From: Pseudoramibacter faecis
GTDB lineage: Bacteria > Bacillota > Clostridia > Eubacteriales > Eubacteriaceae
DNA: 64,000 nt
Reading direction: 5' to 3'
Assembly (NCBI RefSeq): GCF_036289405.1
Contig: NZ_JAYFFI010000003.1
Location: forward strand, 124,001-188,000
Shown: piece by piece, positions 33,477 to 43,215 of the stretch
Position numbering within the stretch: position 1 is the first letter of the stretch
Layout: the number at the start of each line of letters is the position of its first letter
Position numbers and translations under genes: made by a program
The notes under the pieces: model-generated
Told to the model about the DNA's origin: nothing
Database searches by the model: none
The model's input: only the letters and a program-made list of their open reading frames with translations

Positions 33477-34107
33477 CGCCTGACGGATTTTGCGATTGAT
33501 TCTGACCTTCGTTTCGGGCGCGGTAGGCCGCAAGTGCCGTTTCAATGCGCTTCCAAGCCGCGTCATAGCCGTCTTTTTTCACCGAGGAAAAAGGGATCAC
33601 ATCCTTGGTAGGCAGATGAAAAGTCGCTGCGATATTCTTGAATGCCTTGCGCTTGCGCATGGCATTGAGTTTGTCAAATTTTGTCATCACCACCGTTGGC
33701 ACCAGGCCGTAATAGGTCAGCCAGTTAAACATCAGTTCATCGTCTTCGCTGGGCTCATGCCGGGAATCCACCAGTAAAAACACACCGGCGAGATTTTCCC
33801 GTTTCTGCAGATAGGTCTCAATCATGGTGCCCCATTTTTCCCGGGATTTTTTCGAGACCCGTGCGTAACCATAGCCGGGCATATCCACGAAACGAAACAG
33901 ATCGTTGATCTGGTAAAAATTCATCGTTTGAGTTTTCCCGGGCTGAGAACTGGTGCGGGCCAGATTTTTACGCCGAATCAGCGTGTTCACAAACGAAGAC
34001 TTACCGACATTGGAGCGACCGAGCAGCACCAGCTCCGGCAGGTAATCCTGAGGATATTGCTTCGGTGAAACCGCACTGATGATGATTTCCGCTTTCGTTA
34101 CATTCAT
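33469..34107 (-). CDS. engB: Ribosome biogenesis GTPase EngB (YsxC/YihA)
   Basis: A 212-residue TRAFAC GTPase: G1 LLGRSNVGKSSF, G2 SQPGKTQTMNFY, G3 VDMPGYGYARV, G4 VVMTKFDKL, G5 IPFSSVKKDG. It is required for 50S subunit assembly. The start codon overlaps the lon stop (ATGA). The order lon-engB is conserved in Clostridia and Bacilli. An acidic/Gln-Asn-rich tail of about 12 residues extends past the G domain. Confidence 0.95.
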   Translation of the reverse strand: MNVTKAEIIISAVSPKQYPQDYLPELVLLGRSNVGKSSFVNTLIRRKNLARTSSQPGKTQTMNFYQINDLFRFVDMPGYGYARVSKKSREKWGTMIETYLQKRENLAGVFLLVDSRHEPSEDDELMFNWLTYYGLVPTVVMTKFDKLNAMRKRKAFKNIAATFHLPTKDVIPFSSVKKDGYDAAWKRIETALAAYRARNEGQNQSQNPSGDV

Positions 34108-36491
34108 TGTATCTCTCCGAAAACCAAATCGATGACGGCGTCCATCTTGCCGACGGGATGGATGTCAAGCGCTGATAAAACAGAATCCGGCACTTCTTCC
34201 AGATCTTTTTGATTTTCTTCGGGAATGATCACTTCGGTGATCCCGGCACGGTGAGCCGCCGTCAGTTTTTCCCGCAGACCGCCGATGGGCAATACCCGTC
34301 CCAGCAGTGTGATCTCGCCAGTCATCGCGAGATTCTGCGGCACCGGCCGCCCGGTCAGCGCCGAGATGAGCGCCGTCGCCATGGTAATCCCGGCCGACGG
34401 GCCGTCTTTGGGCACCGCCCCCTCCGGCACGTGCAGATGGATGTCCTTTTTCGCAAAGAAATCCGGCTGAATTCCTAGAACTTCGGCGCGCGAACGAATA
34501 AAGCCCATTGCCGCCTTAATAGATTCCTGCATCACATCGCCGAGTTTGCCGGTGATCATCGTCTTGCCGCTGCCGTCAACCGCCAGCACCTCGATTTCAA
34601 GAGTGACGCCGCCGACGGCCGTCCAGGCGAGACCGTTGACCAAACCAACAATCGTTCCTTTTTGGATCTTTTCGTAGCTGTAGCGGTGGCTGCCTAAAAA
34701 TGTTTCTAAATTGCGCACAGACACCGCAATTTTATCCTTATGGTTCTCGACGATATCCCGGGCCGCGACGCGACAGACTTTTGCGATTTCCCGTTCCAGC
34801 TCGCGCACACCGGATTCTCTCGTATAATAATTAACAATGTCTTTGATCGCGCCTTTACTCATGCGCACCTGCTGTTTGGTCAGGCCGTGGGCTTCCAATT
34901 GTTTTGGCACGAGATAACGCCGGGCGATTTCCTGCTTTTCCTCCTCGACATAACCATTGACCTCGATCACTTCCATCCGATCCAAAAGCGGCCGCGGAAT
35001 CGTCGAAAGCGAATTGGCCGTCGTTAAAAAGAGCACATGAGACAAATCAAAAGGCAGTTCCAGATAATGATCGGTGAAGGTGCTGTTCTGTTCCGGGTCG
35101 AGCACTTCAAGCAACGCCGACGCTGGATCCCCTCGGAAATTCTGACTTATTTTATCAATCTCATCCAGCAAAAACAGCGGATTATTGGTTCCGGCCTGCT
35201 TAAGATGATAGAGGATCCGGCCGGGGATCGCCCCGACATAGGTCCGACGATGCCCGCGGATTTCCGCTTCATCGCCCACACCGCCCAAAGACATCCGCAC
35301 ATATTTACGCCCCAGTGCCCTGGCAATGGATTTGGCAATAGATGTTTTGCCGACCCCCGGCGGTCCCACCAGACAAAGAATGGGGGCCTTCATCGTCCCC
35401 GTCAGCTGCAATACAGAAATATATTCCAGGATTCGTTCCTTCACTTTATCCAGCGCATAGTGGTCCTGATTTAGAATTTTCCGCGCTGCGCGCACATCAA
35501 TACGGTCTTCCGAGGCGTCATTCCAGGGCAAATCTAAAATCCAGTCGAGGTAATCCTGAATAACACCCGCTTCTGGAGAGCCCTCCTGGACCTTTTCCAG
35601 ACGACTGATTTCATTTTCAGCCTTGGCCTGCACTTCATCATTGAGATTCTTATCTGCCACACGCCGCCGGTACTGGTCGATCAGATCTTCTCCGGCCTCC
35701 CCGCCGTTCAGCTCGTCTTGCAACACTTTAATCTGCTCTCGCAAGATATATTCCCGCTGATTTTTATCGATCTCGTCTCGAACCTTTTCCGTGATGCCAC
35801 GCTCAATCTGAATCATCGATAAATCACTGACTAAAGTCCGATAAACCAGCATTAAACGTTGTTCACCGTTCGTTTCTCGCAGGATTTCCTGAGCCGCCGG
35901 CAAATCCAACGTCAAATTGGAGCATATCAAATCAATCAGGTGATCCGGATCGTCGCTCATGCTTAACGCTTCATCAAAATCGTTGGGAAGCTTATGCGTT
36001 TCCTGCATATAGCGCACAAAAGTCGACTTCACCAGCGTTTGCAAGGCTTCACTTTCCTGGGTCATTTCAAATTCAGAGACCAGATAGCGAAACCGCACCG
36101 CGAAATAAGGATCCGTCTGAAGATAAGTTTCAATGGCACCGCGGGCCACGACCTCCACCAATACGCGGGCCGCGTGTCCCGGCATCTTGAGCATTTGCTT
36201 AATCCGCGTCACACAACCCGCGTCATACAAATCTTCAATTTCGGGCGATTCGGTCTCCGGATTTTTCTGTTCTGCTAAAAAAACCACCTGATTGGCTTCC
36301 ATCGCTACTTCCAAAGCTGCCATGGATTTCGGCCGGTTCACATCAAAATGCAAAACCATGCCGGGAAACACGCCCATTCCGCGCACTGGAATTAGCGGTA
36401 AAGATAATTGGTCGTCATCCGGGCCGACCATCAACGGTTCTGAAGGCAGAATCACATTGTCTTCAGACGCGTTTATCTTTTCTAAATTCAT
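34104..36491 (-). CDS. lon: ATP-dependent protease Lon
   Basis: A 795-residue LonA. The N-terminal substrate-binding LAN domain opens LPLIPVRGMGVFPGMVLHFD. The AAA+ module has Walker A LVGPPGVGKTSIAKS and Walker B FLLDEIDKI. The protease domain holds the catalytic serine in KDGPSAGITMATAL and the lysine about 43 residues later. ATG 36491 follows AGGAGCAAAT. It is separated from clpX by a terminator, so it probably has its own promoter. Confidence 0.97.
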   Translation of the reverse strand: MNLEKINASEDNVILPSEPLMVGPDDDQLSLPLIPVRGMGVFPGMVLHFDVNRPKSMAALEVAMEANQVVFLAEQKNPETESPEIEDLYDAGCVTRIKQMLKMPGHAARVLVEVVARGAIETYLQTDPYFAVRFRYLVSEFEMTQESEALQTLVKSTFVRYMQETHKLPNDFDEALSMSDDPDHLIDLICSNLTLDLPAAQEILRETNGEQRLMLVYRTLVSDLSMIQIERGITEKVRDEIDKNQREYILREQIKVLQDELNGGEAGEDLIDQYRRRVADKNLNDEVQAKAENEISRLEKVQEGSPEAGVIQDYLDWILDLPWNDASEDRIDVRAARKILNQDHYALDKVKERILEYISVLQLTGTMKAPILCLVGPPGVGKTSIAKSIARALGRKYVRMSLGGVGDEAEIRGHRRTYVGAIPGRILYHLKQAGTNNPLFLLDEIDKISQNFRGDPASALLEVLDPEQNSTFTDHYLELPFDLSHVLFLTTANSLSTIPRPLLDRMEVIEVNGYVEEEKQEIARRYLVPKQLEAHGLTKQQVRMSKGAIKDIVNYYTRESGVRELEREIAKVCRVAARDIVENHKDKIAVSVRNLETFLGSHRYSYEKIQKGTIVGLVNGLAWTAVGGVTLEIEVLAVDGSGKTMITGKLGDVMQESIKAAMGFIRSRAEVLGIQPDFFAKKDIHLHVPEGAVPKDGPSAGITMATALISALTGRPVPQNLAMTGEITLLGRVLPIGGLREKLTAAHRAGITEVIIPEENQKDLEEVPDSVLSALDIHPVGKMDAVIDLVFGEIQ

Positions 36492-36542
36492 ATATTTGCT
36501 CCTCGTTTATCTGCCACCTGTCTGGTTATTTCGCGATGCGAA

Positions 36543-36570
36543 AAAAGGCAATCACGGTGATTGCCTTTTC
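36543..36570 (-). terminator. clpX terminator
   Basis: GGCAATCAC-G-GTGATTGCC hairpin followed on the minus strand by TTTTTTC, 18 bp after the clpX stop. Confidence 0.88.
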
Positions 36571-36587
36571 GATCGAGATGAAATTAA

Positions 36588-37883
36588 TTAAGACACGTGG
36601 GAATCCGTCGCCGATTCAATGGTTTCGGCATTCTCTTTTTCCGTCGTACGATTGCGTTCGATCATCGGTCCGCCTTGATCGATGATCATGTCTTTGGTGA
36701 TGGTGATGCGTGAAATATCCGACTCTGAAGGCACTTCATACATTAAATCCATCATGACCCTTTCGATAATTCCGCGCAATCCCCGGGCACCGGTTTTTGT
36801 CGCCATGGCTTTTTTTGCAATTTCAGATAAGGCTTCCGGATCAAATGTCAAATCGACATCTTCGAGTCTGAGAAGCTTTTGAAATTGCTTGACCAACGCG
36901 TTTTTGGGCTCTGTCAGGATATTAATCAGCGCCTCTTCATCCAAATGTTTGAGCGTCGCAATGACGGGAATCCGTCCGATAAATTCGGGAATCAAGCCGT
37001 ATTTCAAAATATCGCGGGGAACGATTTTCTCCATCATCGCGTCGTCTTCCTTTTCGACACGGCTTCGAATGGTGGCGTCAAAGCCAATCGACCCTTTTTC
37101 AAGCCGCTTTGCAATGACTTCTTCAATGCCGTCAAAAGCACCGCCGCAGATAAACAAAATATCCTTCGTATCCAGCTGGATGAACTCCTGCTGGGGATGC
37201 TTGCGCCCGCCTTGCGGCGGCACATTGGCAACCGTCCCCTCTAAAATCTTGAGCAGGGCCTGCTGCACGCCTTCACCGCTCACATCGCGGGTAATTGACG
37301 GATTTTCACTCTTCCTGGAGATTTTATCAATCTCATCGATATAGATAATGCCCTTTTCGGCACGTTCAATATCCATATCGGCTGCCTGCAAAAGCTTGAG
37401 CAAAATATTTTCGACGTCTTCACCAACATAGCCGGCCTCCGTCAAAGTCGTGGCATCGGCAATGGCAAAGGGCACGTCCAAAATTCTGGCCAAGGTCTGA
37501 GCCAGCAACGTTTTACCCGAGCCCGTCGGGCCAATCAATAAAATATTGCTTTTTTGAATTTCAACGTCATCGTCATCGGTTTCCGCCGCATTGATGCGTT
37601 TATAGTGGTTATACACGGCAACCGACAACGCTTTTTTAGCTTCATCCTGGCCGATAACATAGGTATCTAATGCCGCTTTAATTTCCTTCGGCGTCGGCAC
37701 CTCCGTATAAAGGATCGGTTCTGATTCGCTTTCGCTGTCGATAATTTCCTGACACAGCGATACACATTCATCACAGATATAAACACCTGGTCCTGCGACC
37801 ATTCGCTTGACCTGCGCCTGCGTTTTCCCGCAAAATGAACAGCGAACCTGGTTAATGCCGTCGGAATGATCGTAGTCTGACAT
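36588..37883 (-). CDS. clpX: ClpX ATPase subunit of ClpXP
   Basis: A 431-residue protein. The N-terminal zinc-binding domain has CSFCGKTQAQVKRM and CDECVSLC. The AAA+ domain has Walker A LLIGPTGSGKTLLAQ, Walker B GIIYIDEIDKI and the pore loop GYVGEDVE. The IGF loop that docks ClpP is represented by GSIGF. It unfolds substrates for ClpP. ATG 37883 follows AAAAGGAG. It is third in the tig-clpP-clpX series. Confidence 0.97.
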   Translation of the reverse strand: MSDYDHSDGINQVRCSFCGKTQAQVKRMVAGPGVYICDECVSLCQEIIDSESESEPILYTEVPTPKEIKAALDTYVIGQDEAKKALSVAVYNHYKRINAAETDDDDVEIQKSNILLIGPTGSGKTLLAQTLARILDVPFAIADATTLTEAGYVGEDVENILLKLLQAADMDIERAEKGIIYIDEIDKISRKSENPSITRDVSGEGVQQALLKILEGTVANVPPQGGRKHPQQEFIQLDTKDILFICGGAFDGIEEVIAKRLEKGSIGFDATIRSRVEKEDDAMMEKIVPRDILKYGLIPEFIGRIPVIATLKHLDEEALINILTEPKNALVKQFQKLLRLEDVDLTFDPEALSEIAKKAMATKTGARGLRGIIERVMMDLMYEVPSESDISRITITKDMIIDQGGPMIERNRTTEKENAETIESATDSHVS

Positions 37884-37912
37884 CGCTATTCTTCTCCTTT
37901 TTAGCTGCGCCT

Positions 37913-38497
37913 TTAATCACGGGATGTGATTACTTGGTCTATCAGGCCATAGGTTTTGGCTTCTTCTGCACTCATAAAATGATCGCGATCCGTATCTTTC
38001 ACAATCGTTTCGAGACTCTGACCGGAATTTTCGCTCAAAATCCGATTCAGTTTTTCTTTGGTTTCAAGCAGATGACGCGCATGGATTTCCACATCAGAGC
38101 TCTGCCCCTGTGCGCCGCCCAGCGGCTGGTGAATCATGATTTCTGCATTCGGCAGTGCCTGACGCTTGCCCTTGGCACCGGCCGCCAGCAAAAATGCGCC
38201 CATGGAGGCCGCCATCCCATAACACAGAGTCGATACGTCACACTTGATGAAATTCATCGTGTCCATAATAGCGAAACCGGCTGTTACGGAGCCGCCCGGA
38301 CTGTTGATATACATAAAGATATCCTCATCCGGATTTTCTGCCTCCAAAAACACCAGCTGCGCCACGACCAGACTGGCCGTTTCATCTGTGATTTCACCGT
38401 CCAGAAAAACAATTCGTTCCTTGAGCAAACGAGAATAAATATCGAAGGATCGCTCGCCTCTTCCCGTTTGTTCAATCACCATTGGTACTAAATTCAT
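37913..38497 (-). CDS. clpP: ATP-dependent Clp protease proteolytic subunit
   Basis: A 194-residue serine peptidase. The nucleophile is in YGMAASMGAFLLAAG, the histidine in EIMIHQPLGGAQGQ and the aspartate in VKDTDRDHFMSAEEA. The opening LVPMVIEQTGRGERSFDIYS is standard. It forms the tetradecameric chamber used with ClpX. It lies 17 bp after tig and 29 bp before clpX in the conserved trigger factor operon. Confidence 0.97.
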   Translation of the reverse strand: MNLVPMVIEQTGRGERSFDIYSRLLKERIVFLDGEITDETASLVVAQLVFLEAENPDEDIFMYINSPGGSVTAGFAIMDTMNFIKCDVSTLCYGMAASMGAFLLAAGAKGKRQALPNAEIMIHQPLGGAQGQSSDVEIHARHLLETKEKLNRILSENSGQSLETIVKDTDRDHFMSAEEAKTYGLIDQVITSRD

Positions 38498-38514
38498 CGT
38501 GATAATCGCCTCTG

Positions 38515-39852
38515 TTATTCAGCGTCCGCAGATGGCGTTTCCGCCTGCTGCTTTTCGTCAAAATTCTCAATCTGCTTGGCCGTATCTACCAGCATATCCA
38601 GTGTTTTGCGCCGTCTGACGGAATCGGTGATGTATTCTTTCATGCGATCATCCAGGGATTCCTTGTATTGGTCAAATTCCTGATTGAAAGCCTGAGCATA
38701 TTCTTTGATTTCATCGTCAGTTTCTTCTTCGGTCGGTTCAATGCCTTCCGCTTTGCCAATGGCTTCGAGCACCAGATCTGCTTTAATATTCTTGATGGCG
38801 TCCGGCGCGATGGATTCCTTAAAGACTTCGCGGCTCTGACCGGTGAATTTAAAATAATCATCCATGGAGAGTCCCTGTCCGCTCATCTGCTGGCGCATAT
38901 TGTCAAACTGGCGGTCGACTTCTTCCTCCACCATCATATCCGGCACATCAATTTCAGCGGTTTCGACGGCGTGTTCAAGCGCCTGCGTACGTGCCACATT
39001 GAGCTGCGCATTTTTCTTTTCTTCCGCAATTTTGCTACGCAGATCGTCCTTCACTTCGTCTAAGGTGTCAAACTCGCTGACATCTTTGGCAAATTCGTCA
39101 TCGAGCTCCGGCAGTTCCTTGCGCTGCACTTCAACCACGTGGACTTTAAAGACCGCATCCTTGCCTTGAAGATCTGCCGTGTGGTAATCTTCCGGAAAGG
39201 TGACATGGACTTCTTTATCGTCGCCGGACTTTACCCCGATAAGTTGGTCTTCAAAGCCTGGAATAAAGGTATTGCTGCCCAGTTCAAGGCTGTGGCCTTC
39301 ATCCTTGCCGCCGTCAAAAGTTTCGCCGTCGATAAAGCCTTCGTAGTCGATCACAACGGTATCGCCGTTCGCGGCTTCCGCTTCGTCATCAGTCACCAAA
39401 CGGGAATTCTGATCCTGCATTTTCTTCAGGCGTTCTTCGATATCGGTATCTTCAACCGTCGGTTCGAGCACCGGGATTTCCGCGCCTTTGTAATCGCCCA
39501 GGGTCACTTCCGGCTTGACCGCGACGCTCACCACAAAAACAGCTCCATCATCGCTCACATCGTCCACTTTATCGAGCGCTGGACGGGTGACCGGTTCGAT
39601 TTTGGTTTCTGCGATGGCATTTTGATAGGCTTCCGGGAAAGCAAATTCAATGGCATCTTCCAGAAAAACGCCCTTGCCATAGTGCGCTTCAATCACCTTT
39701 CTTGGCGCTTTTCCCTTGCGAAAACCCTGGACCGTAAAGTATTTCTTGTTCTTTTTGTAAGACTGATCCATCGCTTTTTGGAAATTATCCTTCGGAATGG
39801 ACATTTCCAAGGTCACGACGTTTTTTTCATTCTTTAAAATCTTAGCTGTCAT
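38515..39852 (-). CDS. tig: Trigger factor
   Basis: A 445-residue chaperone. The N-terminal ribosome-binding domain holds VQGFRKGKAPRKVIE, which contains the GFRxGKxP signature. The FKBP-type isomerase domain has DTVVIDYEGFIDGETFDGGK. The helical C-terminal arms are rich in Glu and Asp. It folds nascent chains at the tunnel exit. ATG 39852 follows GGAGGATATA; a GTG/TTG-type extension upstream overlaps this site and is rejected. Its promoter is at 39895-39923. Confidence 0.97.
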   Translation of the reverse strand: MTAKILKNEKNVVTLEMSIPKDNFQKAMDQSYKKNKKYFTVQGFRKGKAPRKVIEAHYGKGVFLEDAIEFAFPEAYQNAIAETKIEPVTRPALDKVDDVSDDGAVFVVSVAVKPEVTLGDYKGAEIPVLEPTVEDTDIEERLKKMQDQNSRLVTDDEAEAANGDTVVIDYEGFIDGETFDGGKDEGHSLELGSNTFIPGFEDQLIGVKSGDDKEVHVTFPEDYHTADLQGKDAVFKVHVVEVQRKELPELDDEFAKDVSEFDTLDEVKDDLRSKIAEEKKNAQLNVARTQALEHAVETAEIDVPDMMVEEEVDRQFDNMRQQMSGQGLSMDDYFKFTGQSREVFKESIAPDAIKNIKADLVLEAIGKAEGIEPTEEETDDEIKEYAQAFNQEFDQYKESLDDRMKEYITDSVRRRKTLDMLVDTAKQIENFDEKQQAETPSADAE

Positions 39853-39894
39853 TATATCCTCCAACAACAATATTTATGGCTTTTCAATTTTTAA

Positions 39895-39923
39895 AGTATA
39901 TCATAGCTATTTTTTTCAATCAA
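39895..39923 (-). promoter_or_regulatory. tig operon promoter
   Basis: TTGATT (39923-39918), a 17-bp spacer and TATACT (39900-39895), 43 bp before the start codon. Confidence 0.7.
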
Positions 39924-39969
39924 GCCTGAATCTTTGCCAGTTTTGCCGAAAAATCAGCGATTCTCAAAC

Positions 39970-40662
39970 TTATTTTTCTTCTATTTTAACCGATGCGGCA
40001 TCCTCGGCTGCTTGTGCTTTGCGCATAGCTTTTAGATCGTGTTTGCGCATATCGCAATAGTCTGCCAAAGGGCAGATATCGCATTTGGGATTGCGTGCCG
40101 AGCAAATCTTACGGCCGTGCCAGATCAATTGATGATGAGCACTAGACCATCGCGATTTTGGAATATTCTTTTGCAGCCCCCGTTCGACCTCTGTCACATT
40201 CTTTCCCTTGGCCAGTCCCAAGCGGTTAGATACCCGAAACACATGGGTATCCACGGCGATTGCCGGAATACCAAAGGCATTGCTCATCACCACATTGGCA
40301 GTTTTTCGTCCAACGCCAGGGAGAGAGGTCAGTTCTGTCATGGTTTTTGGCACTTCACCGTCAAAATTTTCCAGCAGCATATGACAGGTTTTGATGATAT
40401 TTTTCGCCTTGGTATTGGCTAAGCCACAGGTCTTGATTCTTTCCAATAACCCTGATTCCCCCAAAGACAAAATCGTTTCCGGCGTATTGTATTCCTTATA
40501 TAATTCGGCGGTTACAATATTAACACGCACATCCGTGCATTGTGCCGAGAGCATGGTGGCTATCAGCAGTTCAAAAGGGCTCGTATGGTCCAGACCGCAT
40601 TTTTGATCCCCATAATGTTCCTGGAGTAACTCTAAAACTTTTTTTCTTTCAGCTCGATTCAT
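39970..40662 (-). CDS. nth: Endonuclease III
   Basis: A 230-residue HhH-GPD DNA glycosylase/AP lyase that removes oxidised pyrimidines. The helix-hairpin-helix is LTSLPGVGRKTANVVMSNAF, including the catalytic lysine; AVDTHVFRVSNRLGL holds the catalytic aspartate. The [4Fe-4S] loop is CSARNPKCDICPLADYC. The tail after the cluster is about 25 residues longer than in E. coli. ATG 40662 follows AAGGAG. It is a separate unit from tig. Confidence 0.95.
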   Translation of the reverse strand: MNRAERKKVLELLQEHYGDQKCGLDHTSPFELLIATMLSAQCTDVRVNIVTAELYKEYNTPETILSLGESGLLERIKTCGLANTKAKNIIKTCHMLLENFDGEVPKTMTELTSLPGVGRKTANVVMSNAFGIPAIAVDTHVFRVSNRLGLAKGKNVTEVERGLQKNIPKSRWSSAHHQLIWHGRKICSARNPKCDICPLADYCDMRKHDLKAMRKAQAAEDAASVKIEEK

Positions 40663-40694
40663 TTAGTCTCCTTCCAAATTAAGTTTAAGCCTGT

Positions 40695-40731
40695 AAAAAG
40701 ATCCCTGCGGAAACCCGCAAGGATCTTTTTT
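40695..40731. terminator. Terminator between PBP and nth genes
   Basis: AAAAAGATCC/GGATCTTTTTT with inner GCGG/CCGC pair; it can act in both directions, and ends the PBP transcript or shields nth. Confidence 0.75.
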
Positions 40732-40764
40732 CGCTGTCACTCTCTTTTACTATTCTATTGATTT

Positions 40765-43203
40765 TTAATTAAGACCCGTGATCAGGGCGTTTGCGCCTAA
40801 CCGGCTCATATATGTGCCATAGACACCGGCAGAAAGACTCCCGTATCCGCCAAGGGCCACATTGTTCAGGTTGCCAACCCAAATGGAGGTGGTAAGATTT
40901 CCTGTGATTCCAGTAAACCACAAATCTTTCCCGGCATCAGTGGTTCCCGTTTTTCCGGCCGTCGAATAAACATTGGCTGCAGTCCCGGTTCCGCTGGTAA
41001 CAACCTGGCGCAAGATGCTCTTCATCGTCGTCGCCGTCGACTGCTTCATCACCTGATGCGAATCGAGGTTCAGATCCGACGCTCTAAAGATCGTCGTGCC
41101 ATTGCTATTTTCCACTTTTGTGATGAACTTCGGCTGATTATAAACCCCGCTGTTATTAAAGACGTTAAAGGCTGCCGCCATTTCAATCGGTTTAATCCCA
41201 TTGCTCATCCCGCCAAGAGAAGTCGCCACATTATAATCATTATCGGTAAACGTGGTGATGCCCATAGTCTTCATCCACTCGATGGAGGTCTTAACGCCCA
41301 TCCGATACATCACATAGGCCGAAGGCGCGTTGAGCGATTGCACGATGGCTGTGGTCAACGATACCGATTCCCCTTTACCATGGGACGCCGGCGTCCAGTT
41401 GCCCAGACTGAAATGATTGGGCAAGGTTGAACTAGCCGTAAATAATCCTTTATCGATCGCGCCGCTATAATAGAGCGGTTTAATGTTAGAGCCTGGCTGT
41501 CTGGCAGTATTGGCCATATCAATCTGCGTGTTGCCGCCATAATAGGCACGGACAGAGCCATCCAAATCCATCGTCACAATCACATTCGTCACACTGCTGC
41601 CCGCCGGATACCTGCTCTGCGAAATCGACTGTGCCTGCTGCTGCATGCCCGTGTTAACCGTCGTGTAAATTTTATACCCGCCACTCGCCACTTTCTTACG
41701 AGTGTATTTAATGGCTTCACTTTTGGAAATTCCCTGGGTTTTCATCACAGAAGGTGCTTGCGCTTCCGCGTATTGCTGCAGCGCGCGGTTAACAAACTTT
41801 TCGTACCCCGATCTCACTTGATTGTTCAGTGAACTGGAATCAAACTTTGCAACATTAATCTGTGTCGCTTTGGCCGCCTTCGCTTCCTTTTCGGTGATAT
41901 AACCCAGTTTGGTCATCCGATCCAATACCTGTTCCTGTCGATGCTTTGCTGCTGAATAGTGGGCGTTTGGCGCATAGGCAGACGGTGCCTGCGGCAATCC
42001 TGCCAGCATGGCGCACTCTGCCAAGTTACAGCTCCAAATATCCTTGCCAAAATAGGTCTTGGCCGCTTCTTCAATCCCATATGCTGATGACCCAAAATAA
42101 TATTCGTTCAGATACATTTCCAGAATTTGATTCTTGGAATATTTATCTTCGAGCTGCCAAGCGATGGAAATTTCTTTGAATTTGCGATTAATGGAGTCGC
42201 CCAGCGTCTGTTCTGTCGAAATATCCGGCAAGAACAACAGTCTTGCTAATTGCTGGGTAATAGTGCTTGCTCCCTGACTGGTCGCATCCCGGCTTACAAG
42301 ATTTGAAACCAGAGATCTTACAATTCCAAAATAGTCCACGCCGCCATGATCGTAAAACCGACTGTCTTCAATCGAAAGCAACGCATTTTTCATATTGTCC
42401 GGAATCTGATTCCAAGAAACATACGTTCTATTCTCCGAGAACAGTGATCCAATAGTTTGATTATCTGCTGAAATGATCTGTGTTTTCTGCTTCTGAGAAT
42501 ATTTATAATCGGAAATATCTTGGCGATTATATTGATAGAGACCGACAACGGCCGCAATGCCTGCCAAGGCCAGAATCAGCAGCACAATCAAAACCTTCAT
42601 CCAGGTCTTCATGCCTTTTTTCTTTTTCTTTTTGCTCGGCAAACCCGTCGGTGTCTTTCCACCGCTGCCGCCTTTGCGGTTTTTCTTCGCTTTGGCCGTT
42701 TTGCCTGAATTGGCTTTTCGCCCTTTCCCGGTCGATCGCTTGGCTTCTGCTTTTTTCTTTGCTGTTTCGCTCATCGTTGCGTCATCTTGTTTTTCTGCTG
42801 TCTGCTCTGGCATTGGTCCTGGTGCCTGTCTTACATTTCTTCTGGGCAACCCTTGGCGCTTTGGCGCTTTCGATTCACCTTTTTTCCCTGCTGCCGCATT
42901 TAAATTTTCAATAGCGGCCCCCACTTCCGGCGCATCGACATTGTCCATTTGCTCAACTTGCTTTTCCCAAGGTTCACTGTCAGAAGCATTCGGTATCACA
43001 TCGTTGTCTGCCGTCATTTCAGGCATCGATGGCTCTGCCGTCCGGGATGTTTCTTCCGTTGTCACCTCGTCGTTTGACGGCACCTTCCCTTTAAAAGAAC
43101 TAAAAGAAAAATGTTTGGGCGTTTGGCCATCTCCCCGTTTGGGCAGACCTCTGCTGCCCTCCGGCTGGTTCGTTATTCTGCGCTTGTTTTTTTCTTCATC
43201 CAT
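40765..43203 (-). CDS. Class A penicillin-binding protein (PBP1A type)
   Basis: An 812-residue bifunctional cell-wall synthase. An unusually long cytoplasmic part (about 200 residues, low complexity, ending GLPSKKKKKKGMK) precedes one membrane helix (VLIVLLILALAGIAAVVGLY). The GT51 domain has the catalytic glutamate in LLSIEDSRFYDHGG and the TITQQLAR motif. The transpeptidase domain has GSNIKPL (SxxK), SLNAP (SxN) and AGKTGTTD (KTG). It polymerises and cross-links peptidoglycan at the outer face of the membrane. ATG 43203 follows GAAGGATGAG. The basic run before the helix obeys the positive-inside rule. Confidence 0.94.
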   Translation of the reverse strand: MDEEKNKRRITNQPEGSRGLPKRGDGQTPKHFSFSSFKGKVPSNDEVTTEETSRTAEPSMPEMTADNDVIPNASDSEPWEKQVEQMDNVDAPEVGAAIENLNAAAGKKGESKAPKRQGLPRRNVRQAPGPMPEQTAEKQDDATMSETAKKKAEAKRSTGKGRKANSGKTAKAKKNRKGGSGGKTPTGLPSKKKKKKGMKTWMKVLIVLLILALAGIAAVVGLYQYNRQDISDYKYSQKQKTQIISADNQTIGSLFSENRTYVSWNQIPDNMKNALLSIEDSRFYDHGGVDYFGIVRSLVSNLVSRDATSQGASTITQQLARLLFLPDISTEQTLGDSINRKFKEISIAWQLEDKYSKNQILEMYLNEYYFGSSAYGIEEAAKTYFGKDIWSCNLAECAMLAGLPQAPSAYAPNAHYSAAKHRQEQVLDRMTKLGYITEKEAKAAKATQINVAKFDSSSLNNQVRSGYEKFVNRALQQYAEAQAPSVMKTQGISKSEAIKYTRKKVASGGYKIYTTVNTGMQQQAQSISQSRYPAGSSVTNVIVTMDLDGSVRAYYGGNTQIDMANTARQPGSNIKPLYYSGAIDKGLFTASSTLPNHFSLGNWTPASHGKGESVSLTTAIVQSLNAPSAYVMYRMGVKTSIEWMKTMGITTFTDNDYNVATSLGGMSNGIKPIEMAAAFNVFNNSGVYNQPKFITKVENSNGTTIFRASDLNLDSHQVMKQSTATTMKSILRQVVTSGTGTAANVYSTAGKTGTTDAGKDLWFTGITGNLTTSIWVGNLNNVALGGYGSLSAGVYGTYMSRLGANALITGLN

Positions 43204-43215
43204 TTGCTCATCCTT

